From Volvox africanus (lineage: Eukaryota; Chlorophyta; Chlorophyceae; Chlamydomonadales; Volvocaceae): 64,000 nucleotides of DNA. The notes beneath the pieces are model-generated. The model did no database searches. It saw only the letters and a program-made list of their open reading frames with translations, and was not told the origin of the DNA. The DNA is taken from contig BSDZ01000011.1 in the NCBI GenBank assembly GCA_030268105.1, forward strand, positions 1,240,001-1,304,000. The letters are read 5' to 3'. The position numbers and the translations under genes were made by a program. This document shows positions 25,464 to 37,700 of the stretch, in pieces (within the stretch, counting starts at the first letter, position 1; every line of letters starts with the position of its first letter).

Positions 25464-28400
25464 ATGCTGAACCTCGCCTTACAAGTGCAGTTACCCGCAT
25501 CCCCTCCCCTCACATTTTCACATGCCATACCCGGACTTGACATCCATACACGGAGTCATATGTCATCCTTAGCCCTTCAGCCTTTCCATAATTGTGGGGT
25601 CTACATCTGGGTGCACCCTTCATTGTATCACTGCACGTTCGCGCCGTCCCTAGCATCTTTTACCCCTCCTTCTTACACAGGTGCCGTGCTGCTTCGCGTG
25701 AGAGCGGTTTTGGAGGAGCCTCACGGCGCCGCAGGGGCTCCCAGCAGCGGCAGAGGTGGCGGCGGAAGTGGCGGTTCCCGACCCGCCAAGCAGTCCAGCA
25801 TCCGCTGGGCACGGCGGCAGCGGATGTTGGTCAGTGAGCCCAGACTAGGCAGTAGGGACGACGACCTCCTGGAGCTCAACGTGGGCGGAAAGCTAATGCA
25901 GACAACACGGTGAGATGTGTGTAAGGAGCGAGAGGAGCGGAGGGACGAATCTCGGGAAAGGGGTAGGTGTGTCGGACACCCTAGGAAACGGCTAAGTGAT
26001 GATAGATGCGTGCGCGCAACGTGGTATCCAGGTGGTATCCACATGCCGTCCTTGCCGCGTCTTCCCATGCACGGTGTACCTACACATCAGTTCCCCCGAC
26101 CCGTGGTTTGGCCAACGCCCGCCCTCCCACCCGGACACCCAACGGGACACAGTTCCACGCTGCAGGTAATTTCGGGCAGCCGGTTGGCGAGTATGTTCCG
26201 CAAGGGTGGTGAGTCGGCGCTCCGTTACGACAGCCGGGGCCGGATTTGGCTGGACCTAGACCCCCCTCTCTTCGAGCTGGTGCTGAGGTACCTGCGGGAG
26301 ACCAAGATGAACGGAGGTGGGCGCCGTGTCTGCATGTGTGTGTATGTGTGCGTGCGTTTGCGGGCTGGGTTTGAGTGTGCGAGTGCGTGTGGGAGTTTAG
26401 CGGCTAGTGTGAGCCGACCCGCTGCGCCTGGGTCCTTGATTCCGTTGGGGGCCACAGCAGGTCGTTTGTCTGTCCTTCTACCACATGGCATGTTGCATTA
26501 CAATTGGTCCACGGGTCGGGAGGGCTGGCGGGGCCCAGCAGAGCGAGGTTGGAGGAAGTGCGTTGGTGGAGCAGCCCTGGATTGAACAGCCTCCGGGGAG
26601 CTAGGGCCCATTGCAGGAGTGGAGTCAAGTCACAATACAGCCCACTTTGACGTTCGGACAGATTAGATTAGATAACAAAGGGTCAGATGTATCATTCGTC
26701 TGCCTTTCGCTCCTTGAGTAGTGTTTTGATGCGGCACTGGCCTGACTTTACCTACACGCACATGACACACAGTCTGATGCTGTCCCTCTCAATTTCCCTC
26801 TCAATTTCTCTGTGCTATTGACGGCTGAGGGACTGCCTACCTATGTGCTGGGTCGGAGGTTGACGTTGCAGTGACCCTCTCCCGCTCTCTTTCCCGCTCT
26901 CTCCGTGCGCTGCTACGATGGCGGTCCGCACTTTCCAGGTAACCGGCGGGGCTGCCTGCCCGCGGTCCAGTCCGCTGATGTGGTGCCCTTCCGTCGCCTC
27001 CTCTTGCATCTCGGACTATTACCGTACGCGGGTGCAACCATCCCCATCGCGGTCGGACGAGAGCCCACAGGTGGGGAGGTCGAGACCCCGCTCCCGCCGA
27101 CCATACACCCACACGCGACCACTTCCGCGGCCATGTCTGCAGCCCCCTCCGAGCAGCCAGGGCGGGGGACTACACCGGAAGGCCACTTCCCCAAACACCA
27201 CCACCGCCACCAAAAACAGCAGTCCCAGCAGCAGCAGCACCCAACGGACGCCCAGATTGAGAACTCTGCGGATTTCATTAACGACACAGCGACATGCAAT
27301 GTCCTTAGCAGCGTCCCTACCACCCGCGGTAATGTCAAAGGCAGCAGCGGCGCCACTGGCAGCGGCTGCGGCAGTGGCAGTGGCGTTGGGTCCAGATCTG
27401 AAGAGTCTCATCATCCGGGAGATCAAAGCGGGTCACAAGCGGAGCCGCAAGGCGATGGCACCATTGGCTGCCAACGCGAGAACGGCGTCCCAAGCGCCAC
27501 ATTCCGAACGTCTGCTTCAACGTCGGGTTCAGTGTGCGGTTCAGTCTCACCGTCACCGTCACCATCACCGTCACCGCCACCGTCACCGTCACCGTCACCG
27601 TCACCGTCATCGCCGGCTGAGGGAGCTGCTTCCGGCGGTCGGAACCTGGCTGCTGGCAGGAGCGGCGGCTCCAATGCGGGCGGGTTCCGACTTCTGCCAC
27701 CACGCCGCGGTGGCGATAGCGGTGGCGGTGCTGACCGCGCCATCATGAAGCTATCACCGCCGCCGATCCGCACCGTCGGGGGGGTATCTCAGCTCTTCTA
27801 CATATCTACGAACTATAACGAGGCGCGGGGCTTAAGGGTGAGTGTTCACACGGAGGATGATGTCCGTGCAGCGGCGGCGGCAGCGGCCGCACCACCAGTG
27901 GCGGCGACGCAGATGCCGCCGCCAGCTGAGCCGTTCGACATCTTCATTGATACGACGTACGGCGAGGGGCAGATCTCCCTGACCTTCGTATCGAGGAGCG
28001 AGCTGCTGCCTGGCGGCGTGTTCTTGGGGCTCACATCTCGCGCTCAACTGGATCGAAAAGGCGCTCAGATTCCCTGCTACGGATGGAAGGTGGGTGGGGG
28101 ATGCGCACACCTGCACGGGGTTATCGCAGCTCCCACTTGGGGTAAGGTCAAGGGAGGGGAATAACGGGGTTTCACAGGTCGCTGAGCGTATGTTGACCTT
28201 TAGGACAGGCGCCACAGGTTGACCAAGCCTAGCCACTGCCGCTGCAGTTTATAGAGCTAGCACTGTTCTTTGGCTAAGGTCATTTCTACGGTATGTGGTT
28301 ACAACACGGGTGTCTGCGAAGGCTTGGGTCCTGCCTTTAGGCAATCTTGGTTTTGGCCCTCATTTGCCTCTTGCCAGCCGCCTACTGCACTCCATGATTT

Positions 28401-29427
28401 GATGACCACGCAGAGCAACGGCTGCACCTACAACGACCACACTGGGGGTGGGCGACTGGGCGGAAGCAGTAGCAGCCGCAGCAGCAGCATGGGCACCGAG
28501 AGCATCCTTCACGACCCCGCGGCGGGTACTACGGGCAGCAAGGGACCGCGGGCGAAGTTGGGCCCGACTGGTGCTGCGCCTGAGTCGGGGGGCGGCGCCT
28601 CCCTGAGGATGCCGCAGCCGTTCGGGTCGTCGGAGGACGCCCCACAGGGACCGGAGGAGCAGACGCCGCTTTGGCGGAAAGGTGCGTTCGCGGCCAGGGG
28701 GGCTTGCTAGCCGGCTGCGGGAACTTGGTTATGTCACCAAGTTCACGACGAGGGCGACGAGGGTGCCAACAACAGATGAACGTGGTTACCTCGGTTGCGT
28801 CAGCGGTTTGGGAGTGGGCTTCATTGGGCTGAGTTTCTTTGATGACTGTTGTCTGCGAAATAGTGTGTTGGTTGCGGGCTCTCCTCAGCTAGGTGGGGCC
28901 CGGGGAGAGAGAAGAACCGTACACGTAATAACCCAGCCATCATGTCCGCTCCGCCCGCCATCCCCGGGTCGCGTCTCCCTTGACAGGCGACTCGGTGGAG
29001 CTCATTATGCGTCAGGGTCAGCAACACAACCAGCTGCTGCTCAAGGTCAACGGCCAAGCTGTAGATGTAATTAACCGCCTGCCGTCCTTCCGGCATTGGT
29101 AAGTGCGGTATGTGAGGGGCAGCTGATCGCGTAGATGGATAAGGCCCAACGGGACTCTCCAGCCTCCACAAGCCAATACCCCCCGTGTATTGCTTCCTTC
29201 TTGCGTCCATGTGCGTCCGTCAGCCAAGGTGTGGGATAGGTACTGGTATCCGTCTCTGTCGGCGCTGAGTCTAACAACCGCGGGCCTAAGACCCGAGCGA
29301 TTTCCCCGCCGCCCGCAGGAGCTGGTATGTGGGGCTGTGGGCAGGCGGCGACATCAGCTGTGTCGTTTTCCAGCGTGATCAATACGCCGTGTACTGGGGG
29401 GACTACGCAGTAAAGAGATATCTTTAA
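25464..29427 (+). CDS. BTB/T1 (KCTD-like) protein with a SPRY-like C-terminal half
   Basis: Exons: 25464-25909, 26153-26316, 26939-28089, 28414-28681, 28987-29098, 29319-29427 (TAA); 749 residues from the first Met in frame. The start is uncertain, because a good acceptor (TACACAG at 25680) could begin this exon instead. Residues of about 134-205 form a BTB/T1 fold: LLELNVGGKLMQTTR joined across the splice to STLQVISGSRLASMFRKG, then YDSRGRIWLDLDPPLFELVL and RYLRE. A long Gln/Ser/Pro/His low-complexity segment follows. From about residue 470 the sequence is SPRY-like: GVFLGLTSRAQLD, YGWKSNGCTYNDH (across 28089/28414), GDSVELIM and WSWYVGLWAGGDISCVVF. BTB proteins commonly tetramerise or act as Cullin-3 adaptors; that role is inferred. 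The SPRY call is weaker than the BTB call. Confidence 0.82.
27541..27612 (+). repeat. (TCACCG)n coding hexamer repeat
   Basis: Tandem TCACCG units inside exon 26939-28089 encode a run of alternating Ser-Pro. Such runs are common in volvocine proteins and may form an extended linker. Confidence 0.9.
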
Positions 29428-31437
29428 TGGAGGGGGGGATTGAAAGGGAGGGGCTGAATGTAAAGGAGCCCTGGTGCTGCTGCTGAAGAGGGAGGGGGAG
29501 GCAGAGCAGCGGAGGGGACTGATTTGGGAGTGAAGGTCGGATGCGGAGGGGGGAGTGGATGAGAGATGCTGTGGTCGCCACTACTGGGGAAGTGGCAGTG
29601 GACAGGGATGAGGGCGTGTGCGGTCGCCAGGCATGGAAGACCGGGAGGGTGGAGGGAAGCGCGTGAGAGAAAGCACGTGGTTGGCGGTGACACGATGTGA
29701 GCGGCAGCAAAGGGTGTTTTCGTGGACGCGTTTGCGGTGAGGATGAAAACTAAGAGGAGTGGGAGGGGTCAGGGGTTGCGGCAGGGGCTTAGGGGTAACC
29801 ATTAGTGGCTGCGGTGGGATGTAGTTGCGTCCTCCGACGTATCCCATGAGCTGAGTGGTGAGGTCGCGGATGTATGTGTGTCTGCCATAACAACGGGCAT
29901 GTAATTGTGTATTCGTTAGGCAAGCAACTGGATGAACGTTTTGCATTTTGAGCTCGGCGGGTCGCAAACGGCCTGATGTACAGGATGTGGACTGCGGAGC
30001 GTTTGAGGGGACGCAGTGCCCTACGTGTGGAGTCAGGTGGATTGTTTGGAAAGCGAGGCGCAGAACGAGAGGCCAGTTACAGCAGCGTGTGCGAAATCAT
30101 TTAATTACGCTGTGCCGTACAAGTGCTGATAAAGTACCGGTACGGTTGTGGCGGTACGGTTGTATCGGCCTGTAGGTCGAAAGATCTTACGTAGGATTGG
30201 TGCTTCGCTGTAAGTTTCAAGGTTATTAGTGAGGAAGCTCGTTGCCCACAACATTAGCATGGTAACGCAGTAGCTTTTGGGAAGCTGCGGGGTGCCTGGT
30301 AGTAGGCTTGCGGGGGCAGCGTGGCGTGAGTGTATTTTGTTTGTCTCAGACTATCAGGACGTAAGGACCTAAAAGGGCCAAGTATTGACTGTTATCGACC
30401 CCTTGTTCTGCTCGGCGGCCACCAGCCTGCTCGCATCAGGGCCTCGGAGCTCTGGTGAGGCCACTGTCTGGAGCTGACGGATGGCGAGTTGCCGTGCAGG
30501 ATAGCGAAGGATGGGCGAGCCCTGCCCTCGGCTTTCGCTTGTATAATATGCTGTGTTCCCCCTGGCTGCTGGACCTGAGCGTCGGGTACCGCGTAGGGGC
30601 TGCCGTCGCGGAATGCGGCATCCTCTGCACACCGAGATGTTAATCACATGGATGTTCATCGGATTGGTGTGTGCACCTGCCTGCCTGCCTGCCTGTGTGT
30701 GTGTGTATGTGTTTGGTTGTACCCAACTTGGCTGTCCAGGGCAAGAGGTGCGCGTCCTCGGGTTAGAAATTCATGACACGACAATCACAGTGATGATGGT
30801 GATGATGCTGACGATAGTTGTGGTGGTAGTTGCGGTTGTGGTAATTGTGATGATGCTGGTGGTGGCTGGTAAATGAACTATGTTTTCGTTTGTGCATTCT
30901 GTGAATTGGCCTTAGTGGGAGGATGTGCATGAGATCGTTCGATGCCTGTTTAGGTGTCTGGTTGCGGCCCTCCACCTTCACTCACCACTATTGGCTGGTG
31001 TTATTGTGGCACTAATTTGCATATGTGCTGTTGCTGTTCATTTCTGATTTTAGATAGTATGTGTTGTTATCCTCACGACTTCGGCAGCTGAGTAGCGTTT
31101 TCGGCGGTGCGGTGTGTGAATTTCATCACGGTCATCACCCCCCATGACATGCGCACTACATGCCTCAGAGACTCTATGGGAAATGGGCATCTGCAGTTAG
31201 TTTTAGGGTATTGTGTTGAGGTATCTGTTTATTTCAGTAGGTTAATGCCTGGCGACCCTCACGGCAAAGAAGGCGGTGCTGCATCATCACCATCGTCGTC
31301 GTTATGGTATCTGAAAGTCTTCTCGTCCTGTTCCAGGACGGTTCGCACCTTCCTCCTTGCGTCATGCGCTGAACGCTCTGTGTTGTAGTGGTAAACTGGC
31401 CGCGGGTATGTGAGGTGGACCTGTCACGAGTATTCTC
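29428..31437. other. 2.0 kb without a recognised gene
   Basis: The stretch has a purine-rich part (29430-29760), TG-rich runs (30680-30720) and a GATGGT/GTGGTG-rich stretch (30780-30870). Some short frames are open, but none shows a domain or a consistent splice pattern. Confidence 0.6.
29459..29463 (+). terminator. TGTAA polyadenylation signal, BTB gene
   Basis: TGTAA is the usual poly(A) signal of volvocine algae. This copy lies 32 bases after the TAA stop, unusually close, so a later site may be used. Confidence 0.35.
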
Positions 31438-31701
31438 TTACGGCTTCCCCTTCTTTGCTTTGGCTCTGCGAGGAGGACGGGTGGTGTCGACGTCCTGGTA
31501 TGGCGCCATTCGATCCCGACAGAAGAGCTGCAGCTCCCCGACCTCCGGCCGAGCCGCTAGCCCCGCCTCCGGTCCCAACCGCGCCGTTTGCGGCTTTGCC
31601 GCCACAAGCGCCGTGACCACCTCCCCGAACGTCTCATCTGGGACACCCAGCACTGCCACCCCCGCGATGATACAGGGATGCTCCAGAACCACGCTCTCAA
31701 T
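31438..31701 (-). pseudogene. Orphan last exon of an AMP-binding acyl-CoA/malonyl-CoA synthetase
   Basis: On the minus strand an acceptor (GTCGTACAG) at 31702 is followed by 87 residues ending at TAA (31440-31438). The sequence IESVVLEHPCIIAGVAVLGV, then PDETFGEVVTALV, and LFCRDRMAPYQ is typical of the C-terminal (AMP-binding_C) domain of acyl-CoA synthetases, closest in style to the ACSF3/AAE13 malonyl-CoA synthetase group. The conserved final stretch with the catalytic Lys (PRNxMGKxxK) is absent; after MAPYQ it runs into a basic tail. No upstream adenylation-domain exon was found on this strand before the next gene. It is most likely a gene fragment, though a badly assembled or very intron-rich gene is possible. 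Confidence 0.65.
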
Positions 31702-33374
31702 CTGTACGACGTCAATACAGAAGCAGATAGTTGATGAGTAGTGATTGAAAGTGGGGCCCAATAGGCGCCTCTGCGTAAGTTTACTTCTGGATCAAGGTCC
31801 ATGTAATTTCGGTGAACCTGAGAGTAGCAGCACTGGCGGCCCCTTCACATCATCTTACCGCTCACCTTTCGCCCGTACACATGCTGACCATCCTGGCGAG
31901 ATTAACACTGGGTTATTGGCATCCTTGCAAATGCAGGGCGCAATCAGCAGTCGCGATTACCAGGCTGGCACCAGATCGCATCAACGTCGGGCACCACACT
32001 CGCACCCGCACCACCACCTCCATCATAACTACGCGCTTTGGAGACCCATCACAATTCGCACCCATTCAATCTGCGACCCGCAACCCTCCCTCAACCCCAA
32101 GTAAAGATAGCAAACCGCAGTGTGACGTCCAGTGTGTACGGGACGCACGAGAGTCAGGTTTGGAGTCATGCTATGTGCGGTTGTAAATCAGTTTACAAGT
32201 GTTTGGTTGTGCAGAAGCCCTGGATTCCGCCCTAGGCTGCTAAGAGGTAAGGAGACCCCACCCGCAACCACAGCTTGATACATGCTCACTTGATTGGCTC
32301 CAGACCGAGCCATGTGTCTTGTCAATCTGGAACCAATGCCATTGCCATGCATATCCTAATCCCAAACAACCCCCAGGCGTTTACGGTATTCATGGCACAT
32401 GATCGGGGGGACTAATGCCACATTCATACAATGTCGCATTACCACCAATGACGAAGGCACATCTCCGCCAAGCACCGCCAGTAACGCGCAGTGCGGTCCT
32501 ACTGCTTTCCCCACTGCGCAACCTCAATATATCGTGGAGTTTCTGTGAGGCCGGTGGAGGACCGGGCCTCGCACGCAATAAAATATCTTGAAACGGCATA
32601 CGAGGGCCTCGACCTTTTCGCGTCCTAAACAATTATTAAGAAACCGTTCATCACTTCCCCGCGTTGCGAATTACGTTGCTCACTGAGGCGGCAAATTATA
32701 GCAGGTACAGCAGCTTCCTTTCATGCCGTCCTTTCTCCTCGGGGCATCTGGGTTCATCACGCGCACGCCGTGCTCCCTTGCGACAAGCTCAACGATGCTG
32801 AAACACCCAGCCTGAATACGAAATCGTAGTCAGACACGCGCATGTGCGGACGTGCACGACACAAACCTGGCACTGACCTCGCCCATCTGGGTCATCCAAT
32901 GCGAATCGACCCATCTTACAATTCCTTCTGGACGCCAGAGTGTGGAGTCATTAAATACAGATATGGCGAGTCGTTAACAGTGAGTAAGAAATATCTGCCA
33001 ATGTATACTCCGCAAGGATCCTGATTATAGCCCTTCAGCGCAATTTTGAGAAGAAAGCAAGTCCCCTCAGCCTGATACTGTGTATATTAGTTTCACTTTC
33101 GGCAACTAAGTTCCGTGCTATAGTTTTACATTCCACGTCACCCCCTTACATAGAAGGCGCCATGCGCATGTACTCCTTGAGCGTATTGCAAGTAGTAGTG
33201 CTTCCATGGCGCCCTCAGAACTTCCGTGCGGATTAGCCAGCGCGTACGCACACACAGGCATATGTATGTACGGCTCACAGATATTGAAGATGCAGGATAG
33301 CTGTCAATCCATCTGTGGACAGGCGCCAGCGCCCAATAAAGCCCAAGCTCCAGCCACATGCCGCATTCAAGACC
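31702..33374. other. 1.7 kb without a recognised gene
   Basis: I looked here on the minus strand for exons preceding the AMP-binding fragment and found none. TGTAA signals on the minus strand near 33126-33150 probably belong to the gene starting at 34049. Confidence 0.55.
33146..33150 (-). terminator. TGTAA polyadenylation signal for the gene at 33375-34049
   Basis: TTACA on the plus strand, that is TGTAA on the minus strand, lies about 225 bases after the stop codon of the three-exon gene. A second copy lies at 33126-33130. Confidence 0.5.
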
Positions 33375-34049
33375 TCATGCCTTGGGCTTGGATACAGCAT
33401 CCTGTAGATCCCGCAGCCATTTCGACATTGAATCCAGGTTCTTGTACATTTGGGCCTCGAACTTGTCTGCGCACTCTTGTGGGTCAAACTCCACAATTCT
33501 CGACCAGGTTTTGTTAAGGCGGGCGTTGGCGTCAGCGTTGGAGGTAAGGATTCGAAAGCTGCTGGCAAAAGTCTTCAGCGATCCCGTGATAGCCTTGATA
33601 GCTGACACAACAATTGGCGTTGATGGTGCCGTCGTACCAGTACTGTTGCTGCCCATACTTGTCGGGCTTCCCGACAGTGTAGCAGGTGCAGTAGCCGCAG
33701 CCTCACCTACAAATGAAGGCGCCTTGCAGAAGCGCATAAACTCCAGTCCGCTCATGCACCCGGGTGGGAGCACCTTCGGCGGAGCCCGACAAATCTACCG
33801 TTAATAAGCGACGACGCACGCTGCATGGACAACGAATTGTAAAACCTCTCACCTTCATGTCGCCGTTATATGTTTGGAATACCGCGTGACCCAGGACCAC
33901 GGAGAAATCGACGTGCTGGCTTGCAGGTATTTCACGAGCATCGTGCAATTTCTGCAAGTCCATATTGGGGCCATCACGTGCCGCCGAAAGGCCGAGGCAA
34001 ACTGGTTCGCTACTTCGCCAAGAAGTGGACTGGTTTCCCCTTTCGCCAT
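33375..34049 (-). CDS. Unrecognised three-exon protein, 184 residues
   Basis: I do not recognise this protein. Exons on the minus strand: 34049-34014, 33951-33853, 33794-33375 (stop). The first intron is only 62 bp (donor GAA/GTAGCG, acceptor TTGCAG). Removing it joins MAKGETSPLLGE to KLHDAREIPASQHVDFSVVL in one frame, which is the main support for the model. The second junction joins TYNGDMK to ICRAPPKVL. The rest contains SGLEFMRFCKAPSF, a Ser/Thr/Gly-rich spacer and a C-terminal part with helical look (KTWSRIVEFDPQECADKFEA). No signal peptide or membrane segment is visible. The N-terminus could lie further upstream. It may be lineage-specific. Confidence 0.55.
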
Positions 34050-34756
34050 GTTGCGGCAGAGGTGGAAAATATAACATCAAGCCCCGACAGCTTCTCTGAC
34101 AGGTTTTCAGGCTTGGCTGTGATGCATGCATATTACTGGGAGATGGCTGTGGGCTTATCGCGGTGCTCATGGTCGCGACCACAGTCCACTTCCGACAAAG
34201 TTGGGAAGCGATGTACACGCGCTTAACAAATTGAAAATCTTTCAGGACGAGCTATTAAATAAATATTGCTTCATTTCGAGACATTTGGTGGCGGCTTAAG
34301 TAAAAAAATTGCCAGAGGAATCCGTACGGCACGAAACCATTCCGCTTACGAAGGGAACATGGAAAAAATTGAATGCACGGCATTCCATCGCGATACTATT
34401 ATTGCCAATTAATAAAACACTTACAAACCTCTGTTCATGTGCAAAACATTATCATCGGCAGTGGCCTGACGGCCGTGCAACCGTTATAAACCTCCAACCA
34501 GAAACGGTCTGCAGGCTTCCGTTCAAGCTTCAAAGACCAACCGCATCACGGTTCAAGCAGCCCTCAAGCCTTGACTGCTTCCATCATTCAATCCATACAG
34601 ATTCGATACTGTGGAATTGGTTCCAACAGCGAAGAAGTGGCATCATACATCCAAGCCGGCGTACTTTTCGCACCAGCAGTCAACTCTTTAACAATTATCG
34701 CGTTATCTGCCGTCATTAACCGCCGCCGACTGTAGCTTGAATTTTCTGGGCACAGA
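34050..34756. other. Intergenic region between divergent genes
   Basis: This 0.7-kb AT-richer stretch separates the 184-residue minus gene from the plus-strand AAA ATPase gene and presumably holds both promoters. No clear TATA box was picked out. Confidence 0.5.
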
Positions 34757-37700
34757 ATGGAGGAATGCGGGACGCCCCTTCGCGCAGGAGCCGTTTTCTC
34801 CTGCGCGGCGGCGGAGGATGTCGCTGTAAAAGCACTGGCGGCCCTGTCTCTAGGCGCCAATGCAACGGCGCCGCCCGCAACATTGCAATCCGCCCCGCGT
34901 TTTGACGGCGCAGCCGACACACCCTCCGACGGCGAATGCCGCGCCGGTGGAGTTGAAGAGCCCGCGCCGTGCATCGCCGCTGCAAGGGCCAACGTCCCCA
35001 GTAGCACCTCCACTTTGTCGCCTCTGCCACCGAACTCTTCGGCGACATCGATACCACCGGCCTCCGGCTCTACAGCCGTGGCGCGGGTGGCGGGCATGCA
35101 GACAGCACTGCAGGCAGTTCGGGAATTGCTGGTCTGGCCGGTGTTGTATCGTGAAGATGGCGCCGCTTTGGGAGTGAGGTGGCCGCGGGGCCTGCTGCTG
35201 TACGGACCTCCTGGGTGTGGAAAGACCCTGTTGGTGCAGGCGGTGGCGGGTACGAGGGCCCGGTGGGGATTGAGGGGCCTGCCGACGGAAGAAGGTTTGG
35301 GAAAGCCTCATGGAGCGCTGGATTTGGATCTAGATTTGGATATGGATATGGATTTGGATGGGTTGATTTAATGTATAGCTGTTGCAGCGAGCACGTCATC
35401 AGTGGTTCTGGTGAGGGGGAAGGGGTTTTCCTTTTTTGGAGCTCTAGGTTTGGATTGGCTGGGTTCTTGGAAGCGGGGGGAATGCCTTGGTTATTGGGCC
35501 TTGGGCCATGCAGGGCGGGTCATGTGGGGCAGGATGGTGGTGATGGATGGGTAGGTCCCTTCAGAGTTGGGATTGGACCATCATACCGCAACACATCAAA
35601 GCACACCAAAGCACACCAATGCACACCAAAGCACATTGCAGCACATCAAAGCACACCAAAGCATATTCCAGCACACCACACCACACCACGCCACACAGTT
35701 GTCTCCTTCCGTTCGCTTCTGCACAAGTCCCAGCTGCCAGGGTTTACACGTGAGGCAGGCCGTCACCCGGCCGCGCACTGACGCCATCCCCCTCATTTCG
35801 CCTCCCCTCGCCCCGCACCCCCCATTTGGCTCCTGCTGTGTGGCGACCCCGCCGCGGCACCCAACCCCAGCGGAGGCGGGTGCGAGTCTACACGTAGTCA
35901 CTGCCGCCCGGGTGACGGGGGCATACACGGGCGAGAGCGAGCGGCGGCTGAGGGAGGCGTTTGGAAGGGCGCAAGAGGATGCGGATGCGGGTCAGGTGGC
36001 CGTTGTCTTCCTTGATGAAGTGCGTGTGCACATGCGCCTGGGCGTGCACATGTGCGTGCACATGTGTATGTGTATGTGTATGTGTGTGTATGTATTGATG
36101 AGCGCGTTACCTACCTGGGCCCCAGGTGGGGAGCAGGAACCGAAATTCGAAAAACCGTCAGTAGCGACCTGTGGCTCGGGATCGAAGAATCGGAAAAACA
36201 TATCAACATGAGAAATTGGCTATCTGATGTGGCCAGCAGCTAAGCTAAGCGACGATGTAATAAGTGTTAAACCCCACGCAAACTTGCTGATGGCAATCCC
36301 TAGCAGCCCAGCATCCTCCTACCTGTACGTACTTGAATGTACGTGTTGGAGCAGCACCACCCGCCGCCTCACTCCGTGCGCTTCCCTCTTCCCTGGAACA
36401 CACACACGTGCAGGTGGATGCACTGTGTCCCCGCCGCGAAGGCGGCCTAGCGCACGACTCCAGGGTGGTCGCGCAGCTCCTCACGCTGCTGGACGGCGCC
36501 ACCACTGGCGGCAACGGCAGCGGCGGAGGGTGCAAGGGCGGTGGCCACCTGGTGGTGGTGGGTGCAACTAACCGCCCGAACGCGATTGACCCTGCGTTGC
36601 GGCGACCGGGTCGTCTTGACCGGGAGGTGCTCGTCGCGCTTCCGGATGCGGATCAGCGGAAAGAGATACTCGGGTGCGGTGGGGGATGAAAGGGGGTGAG
36701 GGGAGGTGAAAGGGGGGTGAAGGGGGAGTTGGGGGAATGGGGGAGGGGAGGGGGTCAGGGGAGGGGGCCATCACAGGTGGTCGTTTCTTCCGACTCCTTT
36801 TTTTCCGATTCCGACTTGGCATCTCCGTGACTCGGATCTACGACAACTATCATCATCACCACCAGCACCATCACCACTACTACTACCCGCAACGTGACCC
36901 TCGGGTTTCTGCTTGCTGGTGCTATTCTTCCTTATTGCACGGCTCTGCGCACCCACCTCCCACACAACACATGCGGATATGCCTCATTCACATGCATAAC
37001 ACCATGCTACGCCGACTGGAACATCCCCGACACGGCAGACTGCACACGCGGGGGCTACACCTATCTCCTGACGTGGACATGGCGGCTGTAGCCTCGTCCT
37101 GCCACGGCTACAGCGGTGCTGACCTGGCGGCGGTGGCGCGTGAGGCGGCCATGGCGGCGCTGGCGGCAGTAGCAGCCGAGGTGTTCGACCCCATCGGGGG
37201 ACACTCCTTGGAGATGGAAATGAAGGCCTTCCACCCGCCACCGGTGTTGACTATAAGGCCGGAGCACATGGCGGCGGCGCTGCGAAAGGTCCGGCCTTCA
37301 ATCATGCGAGGTGCAGACGTCGATATTCCCCCCGTCAGGTGAGGGAAGAGCGCAAGAGTCCGTCCTTGCCCCATTAGTGGAGCCCAAGGACGATCTCGCA
37401 GTGCCTCATGGTGGGTGATGATTCAAGATTTCGAGGCGCGTTTGTTTCTTTGGCCTTTATTTCTCTTGTTCGCGCTCTGTGGAGCTCCCCGAGCCCCGAC
37501 TTCGTTGGTCTTTGTTAGGCGGTTAGCATGCACATACACACACAAGCACACACACACACAAGCACACACACACACACACGCTCGATCGATACAACCGTGT
37601 CAATGAGCAATATGGCACACACAGCTCCCGTTTGAGTATAAGCTGAACAACTGCGACCCCTTCCTTCTCTGGCAGCTGGGACGATGTGGGTGGCCTGGAG

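Noticed and set aside
33703..34218. 171-residue minus-strand open frame read without introns
   Set aside because: A 62-bp intron and a second intron give a more protein-like product with consistent splice sites.
35583..35695. CRISPR-like regular repeats
   Set aside because: The units are about 10 bp, contiguous and degenerate, without spacers; this is an intronic minisatellite.
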